IMG/VR virus record: IMGVR_UViG_3300050017_000010
Coordinates: 1 to 35,738 of that record
DNA length: 35,738 nucleotides
Direction: 5' to 3' (one strand)
From: a virus
Shown here one piece after another: positions 1-7,975 of this stretch. Below the pieces are notes generated by a model. That model did not search any database. It saw nothing but the letters and a program-made list of their open reading frames with translations, and was not told the origin of the DNA. A program made the translations under genes and the position numbers. Each line of letters opens with the position of its first letter. Positions within the stretch are counted from its first letter, which is position 1.

Positions 1-159
1 CATTTCTTCAGGACTAATGGCATTCTGGTTCTGCACTGGTTGTTGAGCGGGCTGCGCGGTTAATATAGAGATAGCCTTAGCTCTTGCATCTTGAGCGCCG
101 GAGGACTGTGCGCCTGTGGGCTGAATCATGTGGGGGGAGGAGACAGATTGTACTCTCAT
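1..159 (-). CDS. Partial CDS downstream of portal, probable scaffolding protein N-terminus
   Basis: This is the first 53 codons of a gene running off the left edge. The ATG at 159 follows a good SD (AAGGAAG) in the short gap after the portal stop. The visible part is hydrophilic, rich in Gln, Ala and Ser, ends near a SPEE motif and has no recognisable fold. In many podovirus-like genomes the gene after the portal encodes the capsid scaffold, followed by the major capsid protein. The scaffold call rests on that gene order and on composition only. A different head-assembly protein would fit equally well. Confidence 0.6.
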   Translation of the reverse strand, partial: MRVQSVSSPHMIQPTGAQSSGAQDARAKAISILTAQPAQQPVQNQNAISPEEM

Positions 160-180
160 TATAAACTTCCTTGTTGTTTG

Positions 181-2073
181 TTATTGAGCAGCCGATGCGC
201 CGTTTGGCACTAGGGGCGATGTTGGAGTAGGTTGAGCGTTAGCTTGTGGTTGATTGGGTTGCGGAGCCATTGGTGGTGGCTGTGCTGCCTGTTTAATGGC
301 TTGGAGTTGAGTGAAGAAGTCACGAAGCATCTGAGCTTTAGATTCTTCAAGTTTAGCTTGGCCGTACAGATTGATATACTGAGTGACAGTAGTGGTGGCC
401 AGTTGTAGATCCATGAATGGGTCTGGCGGTGTATATTTGCCGCTTTCGATAATGTCATCGAGTATTTGGAAGATGCGCTCTTCACCGGCATTAGCCAGCT
501 TCTCTACCTGCTCGAGGTCCGGGTAGTCTAGGAGTCTGCGACCTTCTTGAAGACTAATCATGCCTGATTGCACCATCTCAGTAACTTTGGCTAGGCGACC
601 TGCCGGATCTTTAGGAAGAGCCGATTGGGTGTAACATTGTATAACAAAGGTGTCAGCCACTAAGTCAGCTTTCCTTAAATCGATCTCTTTAGTGCTATTC
701 TTATTGGGATAGACTGTACTATAGCTGCCTTCACGTTCGCAAATATCTTTAGCTAAATCAATAACTTGATAAGCCAAGTCGATAAACATATTGTCAAAGC
801 GGCGAGACAGAGCAGCGAACCTATCAGTACTGATATCATCATATGAACGGATTGCCTCTCCGGAGTCAAGACCTTGCGGCTTTTGGCTTGTTGCTTGTAG
901 CGCTGATACGCCAGATTGCTGATATCCGTATTGGATGAGTTTGTCTCGTTCTGCATATAGCTCCGGAGCGTTAGAAGGCGCAACTTCATAAGTAGGCTTA
1001 ATGCCTCGATATTTTACAATTACGCCGATCTCGTTATTATGATGGGCGGCGACTACTTTTGAGCCGTCTTCTTGGAAGATGCGTGGCACGCCGACGAGCT
1101 TGATGGCCCGACTAATGGTGTATAAAAGACTATTTAGCTCCATCTGAGTGCCCATGAGCTGTTCTGCCACACCTTGCCCCCAAAAGCCTAAGAGCGGCGG
1201 GGCATAATGAACGAAGGTGAATGGGAAACGGTCTTTAGTGTATTCTTCGTCAATAAGATAGCCAGTAGAGCATGCAAGTGTATGCCTGCCGTCTGTAGCT
1301 TTTTTACCTGAGGGGAGATGCCAGCCTTCTACCACCATCACTAGGTCGGAGACAGACCTAGAGGCATCAGGGCTTTGATCGGCTGACCCTTTGGCGGCAA
1401 TTGACAACTTATCCTTCATTTTAGGGAAATTGGCCATCAGTACTTTTCGATCGACAAGCTTCATGCGGTATAGTTGTCTAGGCTCGCCATATATAGCTTC
1501 ATTTGGATCGATAAGCAGTTCGGTCAGGAGCACTCGCTCCATGCCTATGCGATTGTCTGGTGTTTCGAAGTGATGGATGACACCAGTTCCTGTTACGCAG
1601 GCGTCTCTAAATACTAAAGCTGCAAGGTCATAAGTCTTACAATGATAGAACTCACCTTGGACGAAGTTATTAAGCTTTTTAGCTAGAGTACGTTGCTTAT
1701 AGTCGCCATTATCGGTCAAAAACACAGGCTGGGGGCGGCTCTGGGTTATGCGCGAGGTGAGGGTGTCTACGACCGATTGTACCAAGTTGAAGGTGGGTCG
1801 TTCTTGCGGCATACTGTAGGATTGGTCAAGCTTAGAGATGTTATTGCCCATGAAGCTGAACAAGCTCTTATTACCGTAGAGCCTGGCGTAGACGGCTGTT
1901 TGTCTATAACGATAGTTTTGAGTCTCTTTGAGATAGGCGGCAGATGTAAGCATAAGGCTTGCGGCCTTATCTGGATTGTTTTCAGTCCACCATTCGTAAT
2001 GGTTAAGTTCATCAGACGTTGGTTTCGTCTTGAACGTGACTTTATTAACTTTAGTACTTTGCGATATCTTCAA
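181..2073 (-). CDS. Portal protein
   Basis: A 630-aa protein, in the size range of podoviral portals, which form the dodecameric DNA channel at the capsid vertex. The middle and C-terminal parts have typical portal features: the stretch GQGVAEQLMGTQMELNS, then SGEAIRSYDDISTDRFAALSRR, followed by a long helical region and a Pro/Gln-rich disordered tail. Start is TTG at 2073: an in-frame stop lies 6 nt upstream and a UAAGG SD overlaps the stop of the preceding gene about 9 nt upstream. It sits downstream of terminase and upstream of the probable scaffold gene, as expected in a head module. Family assignment is from recognised sequence character, without a database search. Confidence 0.88.
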   Translation of the reverse strand: MKISQSTKVNKVTFKTKPTSDELNHYEWWTENNPDKAASLMLTSAAYLKETQNYRYRQTAVYARLYGNKSLFSFMGNNISKLDQSYSMPQERPTFNLVQSVVDTLTSRITQSRPQPVFLTDNGDYKQRTLAKKLNNFVQGEFYHCKTYDLAALVFRDACVTGTGVIHHFETPDNRIGMERVLLTELLIDPNEAIYGEPRQLYRMKLVDRKVLMANFPKMKDKLSIAAKGSADQSPDASRSVSDLVMVVEGWHLPSGKKATDGRHTLACSTGYLIDEEYTKDRFPFTFVHYAPPLLGFWGQGVAEQLMGTQMELNSLLYTISRAIKLVGVPRIFQEDGSKVVAAHHNNEIGVIVKYRGIKPTYEVAPSNAPELYAERDKLIQYGYQQSGVSALQATSQKPQGLDSGEAIRSYDDISTDRFAALSRRFDNMFIDLAYQVIDLAKDICEREGSYSTVYPNKNSTKEIDLRKADLVADTFVIQCYTQSALPKDPAGRLAKVTEMVQSGMISLQEGRRLLDYPDLEQVEKLANAGEERIFQILDDIIESGKYTPPDPFMDLQLATTTVTQYINLYGQAKLEESKAQMLRDFFTQLQAIKQAAQPPPMAPQPNQPQANAQPTPTSPLVPNGASAAQ

Positions 2074-2084
2074 AGGTCACTGCC

Positions 2085-2363
2085 TTATTGTTGATCTGAC
2101 CATACACTGGGATCGCTTGAGCCGAAGAGCTTTTGGTCATCTGTTAGCTCATCTGTGGGTATAATCAACGGCTCGATTGGCGTTGTCTCGTCTATATTCG
2201 TTATGGAGTCCGATATATGTCTTTGGCGTACAGTTGTATTTCGGTGACGTACAGGGGCCTTCCCCAGTACAATCTCTATGTTTTCAACCTTAATAATTTC
2301 CACATGTTGGCGCCTGCACAACTTGATAACAGCCTCTAAATCCTTGAGTGTGTCTACTTTCAT
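2085..2363 (-). CDS. Hypothetical protein between portal and DUF6496-like gene
   Basis: A 92-aa protein I do not recognise. The first 45 residues look folded (alternating hydrophobic and charged, with DLEAVIKLCRRQHVEIIKVENIEIVLGK suggesting a helix then a beta-hairpin). The C-terminal half is acidic and probably disordered. Its ATG overlaps the stop of the preceding gene (TGATG), and its own TAA supplies part of the portal SD, so the three genes are translationally linked. The position in the head operon suggests a virion or assembly role, but no function can be assigned. Confidence 0.7.
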   Translation of the reverse strand: MKVDTLKDLEAVIKLCRRQHVEIIKVENIEIVLGKAPVRHRNTTVRQRHISDSITNIDETTPIEPLIIPTDELTDDQKLFGSSDPSVWSDQQ

Positions 2364-3838
2364 CAGAACTGCCTTCGACTCTTCATTCGACGCCTCATCT
2401 CGTCTATATGGTCATGGGAGTCGCTATCGATGTCATCGCCCTTTTCATTAGAGTCTTCGGGCTGACTGACGTCTTTAAAGTCACTGTCGTAGTTCTCTTT
2501 GAGTACTTCATCTTCATTTCTAGGGTAATAGGCGTTTGGCTGTTCCATAGAGTTAAGGTCTAAGTCCACTTGTCCACCGTCAGCATAGCCGTGTACTGCA
2601 TTGTCTTCGTCCATAGCGCCTGAGTCGATCATAGCGTGCATACGATCGCGCTTAGCCATAATAGCCGCTGCGATTGAGTCATGTCGCTCTTCTTCCATCT
2701 CGTCGTCTAACATACCACCATCTGCATACGGTTTGCGGCCATTGCTATGCTCTCGTTCCATATCTAATGCATTAGGGTTAGAGCTGTCTGCGTCTAATTC
2801 ATTGCGCCATTTTTGAGGTTGTTTATTATGTGGGCCACTTGGTGATAGGCTATCCATTAGATCGCCTTCATCCATTCGCTCTTCTAATTCGTCATGATTG
2901 TCTTTCGGCTGCATTATTGGGCCGCCTTTAGCATATCGGCCTAAAGGACTTTGTTTCTTTTTCATATCGGCTGAAGCTTCATCTTGAGCATATTGGCTTT
3001 CAGAGTTTTGTTGATATGGGGCTTTCTTATTGTTATGTTGGCGCTCCATATCAGGTACTTTATTACCTGATTTAACAGCATCATATTCGTTATCTCTTTG
3101 AATTGGTTGAGCTTTATCAGTTTCTGGATAAATACTATCACCAAGGTCATTCTCGTCATCACGCATTTGGCGATTACGTCCTGAGAAAGCATCACTACCT
3201 TTAAGCTTAGGCTGACTTAACTTGGTTGGAGATGGCTTCTGTGCTTGTTTGATTGTAACATCAGATGACCAGTCATCATTTTTAGACGCCTTATTGCCTT
3301 CATTCTTATGAAGTTGTTCTTGACCGTTTTCATCCTCATCTTGAATATAACCGCCTTGGGCGTTCATAATACGAGGTTTGATGATACTAGAGGCCACCAT
3401 TCGGGGTGACTTTTTCATTTGCATTTTTGGTTTCATTATTTCGCCACCTTCAGCTTCATTAGCCCAGTTTTGAGATTTCTGTTCATCTAGATCCACAGAT
3501 GGAGAGCTTGGTAAATGTTGATCTTCAGTGTGCGGATCTGGTTTAACGGTTTTACTGGTCGGAGATGAGGCGGAAGAGGAAGAGCCATTGTTGCTGGATG
3601 AGGGAGCGGAAGACCCACTCCCACTTCTTGATGGACTAGAGGAACCGCCGCCGAAAACGTCTTGCATTGAGGATAGCACCGCTCCGCCCTCAACAAACTT
3701 CTGAACTGGTTTACGTTTATTTCTACGCTTCATATCGTAAGCTATTTCCAATGACTGTTTTTGAGGTTTACCGGCGTCCATTTCGGTTTTTACGTTCTTA
3801 CTGAAGGCTTTGGAGCTACTACCTTTAATCAATAGCAT
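2363..3838 (-). CDS. Large disordered phage protein with DUF6496-like N-terminus
   Basis: A 491-aa, highly charged, mostly disordered protein. Residues about 8-40 (SKAFSKNVKTEMDAGKPQKQ followed by SLEIAYDMKRR) match the short DUF6496-type motif of phage proteins, whose function is unknown. The rest contains Ser-rich linkers and imperfect repeats around MERQHNNKKAPY and MEREHSNGRKPY, with several short GG-containing units (YADGG, YAKGG). The C-terminus is acidic then basic (RRRMKSRRQF). ATG at 3838 follows the previous stop by 3 nt with only a weak SD (GGG). It is flanked by virion genes, so it may be a virion-packaged or assembly protein; this is inference. Confidence 0.75.
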   Translation of the reverse strand: MLLIKGSSSKAFSKNVKTEMDAGKPQKQSLEIAYDMKRRNKRKPVQKFVEGGAVLSSMQDVFGGGSSSPSRSGSGSSAPSSSNNGSSSSASSPTSKTVKPDPHTEDQHLPSSPSVDLDEQKSQNWANEAEGGEIMKPKMQMKKSPRMVASSIIKPRIMNAQGGYIQDEDENGQEQLHKNEGNKASKNDDWSSDVTIKQAQKPSPTKLSQPKLKGSDAFSGRNRQMRDDENDLGDSIYPETDKAQPIQRDNEYDAVKSGNKVPDMERQHNNKKAPYQQNSESQYAQDEASADMKKKQSPLGRYAKGGPIMQPKDNHDELEERMDEGDLMDSLSPSGPHNKQPQKWRNELDADSSNPNALDMEREHSNGRKPYADGGMLDDEMEEERHDSIAAAIMAKRDRMHAMIDSGAMDEDNAVHGYADGGQVDLDLNSMEQPNAYYPRNEDEVLKENYDSDFKDVSQPEDSNEKGDDIDSDSHDHIDEMRRRMKSRRQF

Positions 3839-3841
3839 ATA

Positions 3842-4171
3842 TTACCCGGCAATCGATAGAGTGCATTGAATGGCATTAGCCAATTGATCTACTGCAGCAG
3901 ATGAGCTCAGCGCCACTGCAATGCTGTCTAGAGTGGCGGCTGTCACATTAACTGCGAAGCCGCGGGCACCTGCAGAGCCGGTATAGATAGTTGTAGGGCC
4001 GCCTCCGCTTGGAGTTTGGGTAATAGTTACGACTACTTGGGACTGCGATGCTGACCCTTGATCGATAGTAGGAAGTTGTAATTTACCGGCTACGAGGTAT
4101 TGGCCGGCAGAAGGCAGACTTGTAGTTACCGTGGAAAGGTTTGTAAAGGTGGCGTTTAAACTGAAAGACAT
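3842..4171 (-). CDS. Small beta-rich protein, possible decoration or head protein
   Basis: A 109-aa protein rich in Ser, Thr, Ala and Val with alternating hydrophobics, suggesting an all-beta fold (for example SQSQVVVTITQTPSGGGPTT). No cysteine-rich or catalytic motif is visible apart from a single Cys near the end. ATG at 4171 has a clear SD (AAGGAG) overlapping the stop of the upstream gene, 10 nt before the start. Location between terminase and portal and the fold character fit a small virion component such as a head decoration protein, but I do not recognise the family. Confidence 0.7.
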   Translation of the reverse strand: MSFSLNATFTNLSTVTTSLPSAGQYLVAGKLQLPTIDQGSASQSQVVVTITQTPSGGGPTTIYTGSAGARGFAVNVTAATLDSIAVALSSSAAVDQLANAIQCTLSIAG

Positions 4172-4178
4172 TTAAGGG

Positions 4179-4466
4179 TTACTCCTTGGATTTACTGGCT
4201 AATTGGTTTTGAGCGGCATATGAATGCGGTTCTACGTGGGGGCCTTCTTCGTGGGGTTCACTATCGAGGATCTGGAAAGCAGATCTAATTGCTTCGGCTG
4301 CGCCCTTAGCATCTTGGCCATGGACTGCTCGAATAAGGTCTTTAGCACAAACTTCTATGCTATCGATATCATTAGACTCTTCGCTAGGTTTTTCGTCTGG
4401 AGTGCGAGTTTTTGTTAGGATTCCGCCAGCTACTGATCGGTCTTTTAATTTTAGGAAGGGCAACAC
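4179..4466 (-). CDS. Conserved-looking small phage protein (GTG start)
   Basis: A 95-aa protein starting MLPFLKLKDRS, with a helical centre (SIEVCAKDLIRAVHGQDAKGAAEAIRSAFQIL) and an acidic, His/Pro-containing C-terminus (PHEEGPHVEPHSYAAQNQ). This layout recalls a small family common in podovirus-like contigs, of unknown function. Start is GTG at 4466, chosen because a strong GGAGG SD lies at 4474-4478, 7 nt upstream; the next codon TTG is a weaker alternative. The SD sits within a small GACC/GGTC hairpin. The gene is directly downstream of one copy of the ATTGGACAT motif (4492-4508). Confidence 0.75.
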   Translation of the reverse strand: MLPFLKLKDRSVAGGILTKTRTPDEKPSEESNDIDSIEVCAKDLIRAVHGQDAKGAAEAIRSAFQILDSEPHEEGPHVEPHSYAAQNQLASKSKE

Positions 4467-4473
4467 CGTAGGA

Positions 4474-4478
4474 CCTCC
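4474..4478 (-). promoter_or_regulatory. Strong SD deciding the GTG start at 4466
   Basis: GGAGG on the minus strand, 7 nt before GTG. It lies inside a small inverted repeat (GACC-GGA-GGTC), so its accessibility may be modulated in the mRNA. Confidence 0.7.
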
Positions 4479-4491
4479 GGTCTCATCTTCT

Positions 4492-4508
4492 TAGTCCTTA
4501 TGTCCAAT
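4492..4508 (-). promoter_or_regulatory. Copy C of conserved 17-nt late-promoter-like motif
   Basis: On the minus strand this reads ATTGGACATAAGGACTA, differing from the two plus-strand copies (25782-25798 and 33318-33334) only at the RR positions. It lies in the 70-nt gap after the terminase stop and points at the small virion genes and portal. It does not resemble a sigma70 -35/-10 pair. The repeated position before structural genes suggests a promoter for a phage-specific polymerase or sigma factor, or a conserved mRNA leader. Confidence 0.6.
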
Positions 4509-4536
4509 TAAGCGGTATTTAGGTCGATTTTAAGGC

Positions 4537-5967
4537 TTATCCTTCGCCTTTTAGCCATTTTTCAAAGCTTTCTTCGCGCTGAAGGCCTTCCATCTCCTTG
4601 TCAAACATTGTACTTGTCTGCGCCTCAGCCCACTCACGTGTCCCCCATTGTGGGGCGGCAGGTGGCGGGGGCTTGTGGGTATATGAATAGCTTTCCCGGA
4701 AAGCATATAATACGGCGTCAATAATGTCCGAATGCGGTTTCTTTTTAATCACTATACGGTTAGGCGTAGTTCTATCCCAATCCACCTGGATGAGGTAGGA
4801 ATCTTGAGCGAATCTGCCTTTGGCTCTAGCCATGAACTTACCTGTGCGCATGGCGTCGTTGAGGAACTCCACATTACTTTGTTTATGGGCTTTGTCGGCG
4901 GGTTCCACTGGTACGCCGAATCGTTGGCGTAAATCTTCGGCTATCTTCTTGCCAAGGCCACCTTCATCTAGGATGATCTTATAAGCACCATATTGCTTTT
5001 GGGCAGCTTCGATCATTGTAGTTAGGGCGGATATACCTTGCTTAGGCTTTACTATCTCGTCGACAAGATACGTAATAGGTGATGTTTCAGACCACGCAAC
5101 CACAGCAATAGCGTCAGCATCGTTATAACCAATGTCGACACCAAGAATATAGTTCCACTTATTGTTAGGAGGCAAGGTATCAAAATGATTCGTCTTTTCA
5201 TTATATCTTATCCATAAGCTTTCAACATCTAACACCCACTTGTTTAAGTACTCTCGTTGTAGTGTCGGATGGGTGTCATCCCATTGGCGCTTTTCCTTTA
5301 GATCTTTTAAGAATCCTACTGCATTGGGCATATGGGGGTTTTGTGTCAGATCCCATTTATGCGTATTATACCCATACTTGCCCTTCTGGGTAATATCGAA
5401 GTAATAGCCATTAGGGACTGGGCCCGGAGTGCCGGTCATAGCAAGCCACCCATCCGCGTAATCGGCGATCGAGGGAGTGAGTACGTCGTCAACAAGGCTT
5501 TGAAGATGTGTTCCCATATCTTGCGCCTCATCTATAGCGACGCCTGGGAACTTGCGACCTTTAAGCCTTTTGATATAGTCCTTAAGGTCAGAGCCCATAA
5601 GCTTAAGCCTGGCACCATTGGGATGTTTCATTTCTAAGCGTGATTCTACAAATGTACAACCGATGCCGTATCGATCATTGATCTCATGGAGGACAGGCCA
5701 CATGATGCCCCTAGCAGACTCTTGCGTGAGCGATAGGTATAGGCATTGAGACTTTGGGTATTTCTCCATTGTTTTAAAGAACTTAAGGGCTAAGCCAGTA
5801 GTCTTGCCGGAGCGGCGGGAGCACTGGGCGGCAGTATATCTGGCCGTGTCATTGATGAAGGCATCTTGCGGTGCGAAGTCGCCCTTAAGTATTACCTTAT
5901 TAGCGTTGGTCGCTATCTTCTTCCTGCTGATTGTCTCTTTTAGGACAGATGTCTTACTAGTCAGCAT
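4537..5967 (-). CDS. terL: Terminase large subunit (packaging ATPase-nuclease)
   Basis: A 476-aa terminase that cuts concatemeric DNA and pumps it through the portal. Visible ATPase motifs: Walker A CSRRSGKTT (about 49-57), Walker B GVAIDEAQD (142-150, with D146/E147) and the coupling motif MTGTPGP (177-183). The RNase H-like nuclease follows: GVDIGYND (D278), ILDEGG (D334) and HSDIIDA (D414 or D417). Length is normal for the family. ATG at 5967 overlaps the end of the preceding gene by 11 nt. Packaging strategy (headful or site-specific) cannot be read from the window. Confidence 0.95.
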   Translation of the reverse strand: MLTSKTSVLKETISRKKIATNANKVILKGDFAPQDAFINDTARYTAAQCSRRSGKTTGLALKFFKTMEKYPKSQCLYLSLTQESARGIMWPVLHEINDRYGIGCTFVESRLEMKHPNGARLKLMGSDLKDYIKRLKGRKFPGVAIDEAQDMGTHLQSLVDDVLTPSIADYADGWLAMTGTPGPVPNGYYFDITQKGKYGYNTHKWDLTQNPHMPNAVGFLKDLKEKRQWDDTHPTLQREYLNKWVLDVESLWIRYNEKTNHFDTLPPNNKWNYILGVDIGYNDADAIAVVAWSETSPITYLVDEIVKPKQGISALTTMIEAAQKQYGAYKIILDEGGLGKKIAEDLRQRFGVPVEPADKAHKQSNVEFLNDAMRTGKFMARAKGRFAQDSYLIQVDWDRTTPNRIVIKKKPHSDIIDAVLYAFRESYSYTHKPPPPAAPQWGTREWAEAQTSTMFDKEMEGLQREESFEKWLKGEG

Positions 5968-6289
5968 CGCGCTTTCCTAATACCTCTTTGGCTTGCGTCT
6001 CTAAGTCTTCGTCACTCATTCCTCTAAGTAACTGTTCTTCCCTATCTTTGAGCTCAAACAGAAGCTTAAGGTGATCTCTAAGGTCTCTAGCGCTTGCTGG
6101 ATCAAGCTTGCCGTTCTCAGACATGGAGGATAGGTTTTTAATTTCTCTGTATAGGGCTAATAGTCCGTCGTCTAAAAGACTGCCAATAGAAATGTCTGAG
6201 ATGGCAGGCGTATCCACTTTAGGCGGACGATTGCTCTGAAACATTCCACTTGAATCCTTTGTAGGCTCGGGCCTTATCCATTTCTTCAT
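5957..6289 (-). CDS. Possible terminase small subunit
   Basis: A 110-aa protein encoded immediately before terL and overlapping it. The N-terminal 35 residues look disordered and Pro/Lys-rich. The rest is strongly helical (GLLALYREIKNLSSMSEN and RDLRDHLKLLFELKDREEQLL). Small terminase subunits are short helical oligomeric DNA-binding proteins usually encoded just upstream of terL, so position, size and helicity fit. No helix-turn-helix is obvious. The HTH protein at 7202-7594 is an alternative candidate. ATG at 6289 overlaps the upstream stop (ATGA). Confidence 0.55.
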   Translation of the reverse strand: MKKWIRPEPTKDSSGMFQSNRPPKVDTPAISDISIGSLLDDGLLALYREIKNLSSMSENGKLDPASARDLRDHLKLLFELKDREEQLLRGMSDEDLETQAKEVLGKRDAD

Positions 6290-6528
6290 TGAGGACTTTG
6301 AGTTACCACATGGAAGTTAGTAAATGGCGCAATAGCTGTCAAAGGTTTACCATTCTTGTCAATTAGATTAATCTCTACTGATGTACTGTCCACCAAGAAC
6401 ATGCTTGTTACTTGAGTGGCGCCATCGGACATGCGAGTATTAAGCTGAGTCTTGGTGCTGCCAAAGCCTGGAATGAATAAAGATGTATGAAGTTGAGCGT
6501 AATTCAGTGAAGTCTTATTGCTGGACAT
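6286..6528 (-). CDS. Hypothetical protein upstream of terminase
   Basis: An 80-aa protein I do not recognise. It appears to be a small beta-rich domain (TQVTSMFLVDSTSVEINLIDKNGKPLTAI) without cysteines or catalytic motifs. Its ATG at 6528 lies inside the 3' end of the preceding gene (14-nt overlap), and its stop overlaps the next start as ATGA, so it is tightly coupled into the packaging operon. A small virion or head-completion role is possible but unsupported. Confidence 0.65.
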   Translation of the reverse strand: MSSNKTSLNYAQLHTSLFIPGFGSTKTQLNTRMSDGATQVTSMFLVDSTSVEINLIDKNGKPLTAIAPFTNFHVVTQSPQ

Positions 6529-6757
6529 TAGTTACCTCTTCCTGTGGCTGTTTCTTAGCTTCTAGCTCTTTGGCGGCGGCGGCTTCGTGGTTCAATGAAC
6601 GAATACGGCCGTTAAGGCTCTTAAGTTCGTCGCTAAGCACCTCGACCTGATACTGGATCTGACCGGCGGCGAAGATACGCTCTTGGTATTCTTTTTGGAT
6701 CTCGGCAAGTTCTCTGGGAACTGAGAGTTTTTTACCTTTTGCGGACTTACTTGACAT
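6515..6757 (-). CDS. Small coiled-coil protein
   Basis: An 80-aa hydrophilic helical protein. After a Lys-rich N-terminus (MSSKSAKGKKLSVPRE), residues 15-65 have heptad-like spacing (AEIQKEYQERIFAAGQIQYQ and VEVLSDELKSLNGRIRSLNH), suggesting a coiled coil. The longest frame begins 17 codons earlier at 6808, but that start has no SD and lies in the upstream gene. The ATG at 6757 has a strong AAGGAG SD (6767-6772) overlapping the stop of the GNAT gene. Function unknown. Confidence 0.75.
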   Translation of the reverse strand: MSSKSAKGKKLSVPRELAEIQKEYQERIFAAGQIQYQVEVLSDELKSLNGRIRSLNHEAAAAKELEAKKQPQEEVTNVQQ

Positions 6758-6770
6758 GTGTTTTTTCTCC

Positions 6771-7205
6771 TTAGAGTTTAAACGGGTTAAATATTGGTTT
6801 TGATTCAAATTTACTTAAAAGCGATTCACCTATTTCAGTTAGGTGACTTACGGAAACAGGATACTTAGGCACTAAGCTCCGGGCTATGCCCTTTTTACGC
6901 CACGTAGTGCCATCTGCCAGCTTAGAGTTTTTTACATACACCCAATTTATGGCCGTGTAGTCAGCGCTGAGGAGGCTGTATCCTAAGATCACGTCTGAGT
7001 CTTCTTTGAGGCAAGCAACTTTGACGGCGCCTCGAGCGATGAGCGCCTCTGCCACAGGTTTATAGTGCACCATGAATATGTCCTTTGGTATTTTGTTGTA
7101 CCATGGGTTGCCGTAATAGACACCACGCAAGAAGGTAGCTAGAATGAAGTTAGTATCTTCTTGCTTGCCATCACGAACGTCATAAAGGCCTTGAAATGCG
7201 CTCAT
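6771..7205 (-). CDS. GNAT-like acetyltransferase-fold protein
   Basis: A 144-aa protein with the layout of a small N-acetyltransferase fold. The core INWVYVKNSKLADGTTW then RKKGIARSLVPKY matches GNAT motif A: the beta4 strand, followed by the basic/Gly-rich acetyl-CoA pyrophosphate loop (R-K-K-G-I-A) and the next helix. A conserved-looking segment before it (VACLKEDSDVILGYSLL) would be beta strands 2-3. Substrate unknown. Proteins of this type are frequent near the terminase in podovirus-like contigs. The ATG overlaps the preceding stop (ATGA). A second GNAT-like gene lies at 32916-33317. Confidence 0.7.
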   Translation of the reverse strand: MSAFQGLYDVRDGKQEDTNFILATFLRGVYYGNPWYNKIPKDIFMVHYKPVAEALIARGAVKVACLKEDSDVILGYSLLSADYTAINWVYVKNSKLADGTTWRKKGIARSLVPKYPVSVSHLTEIGESLLSKFESKPIFNPFKL

Positions 7206-7594
7206 ACTTGTAAATACCTGGATTTCATCTCTTGCTCTAATTTCTTAAGTATGTAGAACACCATTGACTTTTTGATCTTAGACAGCTTCACTTTGCGTAG
7301 AGTGTCTGCGATGTCTCTAACACCTATGCCTTCAGTGTGGTATTCCCAGATGACTTTCTCTATTTCGTCGGCGAATTTATATTCATGTAAAAAGTGGTAA
7401 CACATATAGTAGTATTCTTCGATGGCTTCTCGGTATACGGGATGTTTCTGTTGACGCCTAAGATGAGCTGGGTTTATAGAGCCATCCTTGTACTCTATAT
7501 CTTTAAACCCAGAATCTTTCAGCTTTTTGTACCATTCGTCCTTGAATTTTAAATATTCGCTACGTTTGGGTTTCATTTTGAGCTTGTTGGCCAT
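7202..7594 (-). CDS. Helix-turn-helix protein, possible packaging or regulatory protein
   Basis: A 130-aa basic protein. Residues 89-122 (GIGVRDIADTLRKVKLSKIKKSMVFYILKKLEQ) read as a helix-turn-helix with a recognition helix, like those in small terminase subunits and phage regulators. The N-terminal half is Lys/Tyr-rich (NPAHLRRQQKHPVYREAIEE). ATG at 7594 overlaps the upstream gene by 35 nt, with a modest SD (GGAAG). It opens the packaging block with the GNAT gene, so it could be the true small terminase subunit or a late regulator; the sequence does not separate these. Confidence 0.7.
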   Translation of the reverse strand: MANKLKMKPKRSEYLKFKDEWYKKLKDSGFKDIEYKDGSINPAHLRRQQKHPVYREAIEEYYYMCYHFLHEYKFADEIEKVIWEYHTEGIGVRDIADTLRKVKLSKIKKSMVFYILKKLEQEMKSRYLQV

Positions 7595-7919
7595 TAGCCG
7601 CTACTTCCACAATTGGTTGTGTAGTAACTTCTACTGGTTGAGCGGCAGCTGCTTGCTTGGCCTTGATGTCTTGGAATAGCTGAGAAGCGACCTGATTAGC
7701 GGCAGCTTTGCGCAATAGTCTAACAAAGTATTGGTCTTCAATTGATGCCATATCGTGCTTAGCGTGAATGACGGCAGAGGCAAGAGCGAACTTCAAAGAG
7801 TCCTCGTCAGCAAACTTACCGGCTAAGCTGATAATGCGGTCGGCCCATGCGTGGAACTCTGTCATGCCTACGGGTAGTTTTCGTTTAAAGTAACTTCTGA
7901 TTAAAACAAATAGTCTCAT
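7560..7919 (-). CDS. Conserved small phage protein, first gene of packaging block
   Basis: A 119-aa protein starting MRLFVLIRSYFKRKLPVGMTEFH. The N-terminus is amphipathic and basic; the centre is helical (AWADRIISLAGKFADEDSLKFALASAVIHAKHD); the C-terminus is Ala/Gln/Val-rich and probably disordered. I recall similar proteins as hypothetical in podovirus-like contigs. The longest frame starts at 7967, but the ATG at 7919 is preceded by AAGGAG at about 7923-7928, so it is preferred. It is the first gene after the promoter-like sequence at 7939-7967. Confidence 0.75.
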   Translation of the reverse strand: MRLFVLIRSYFKRKLPVGMTEFHAWADRIISLAGKFADEDSLKFALASAVIHAKHDMASIEDQYFVRLLRKAAANQVASQLFQDIKAKQAAAAQPVEVTTQPIVEVAANGQQAQNETQT

Positions 7920-7938
7920 AAAACTCCTTATATGAATA

Positions 7939-7967
7939 AGTATTACACACTTTATCCGAAAGGTCAA
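7939..7967 (-). promoter_or_regulatory. Sigma70-like promoter for the packaging/head block
   Basis: In the 56-nt gap after the DNA polymerase gene, the minus strand has TTGACC, a 17-nt spacer ending TGT, then AATACT, a -35 and extended -10 arrangement. The promoter-like sequence at 21417-21445 has the same architecture and the same GTGTAATACT core. It would separate expression of the head genes from the replication genes upstream. Confidence 0.55.
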
Positions 7968-7975
7968 GTAATTTT

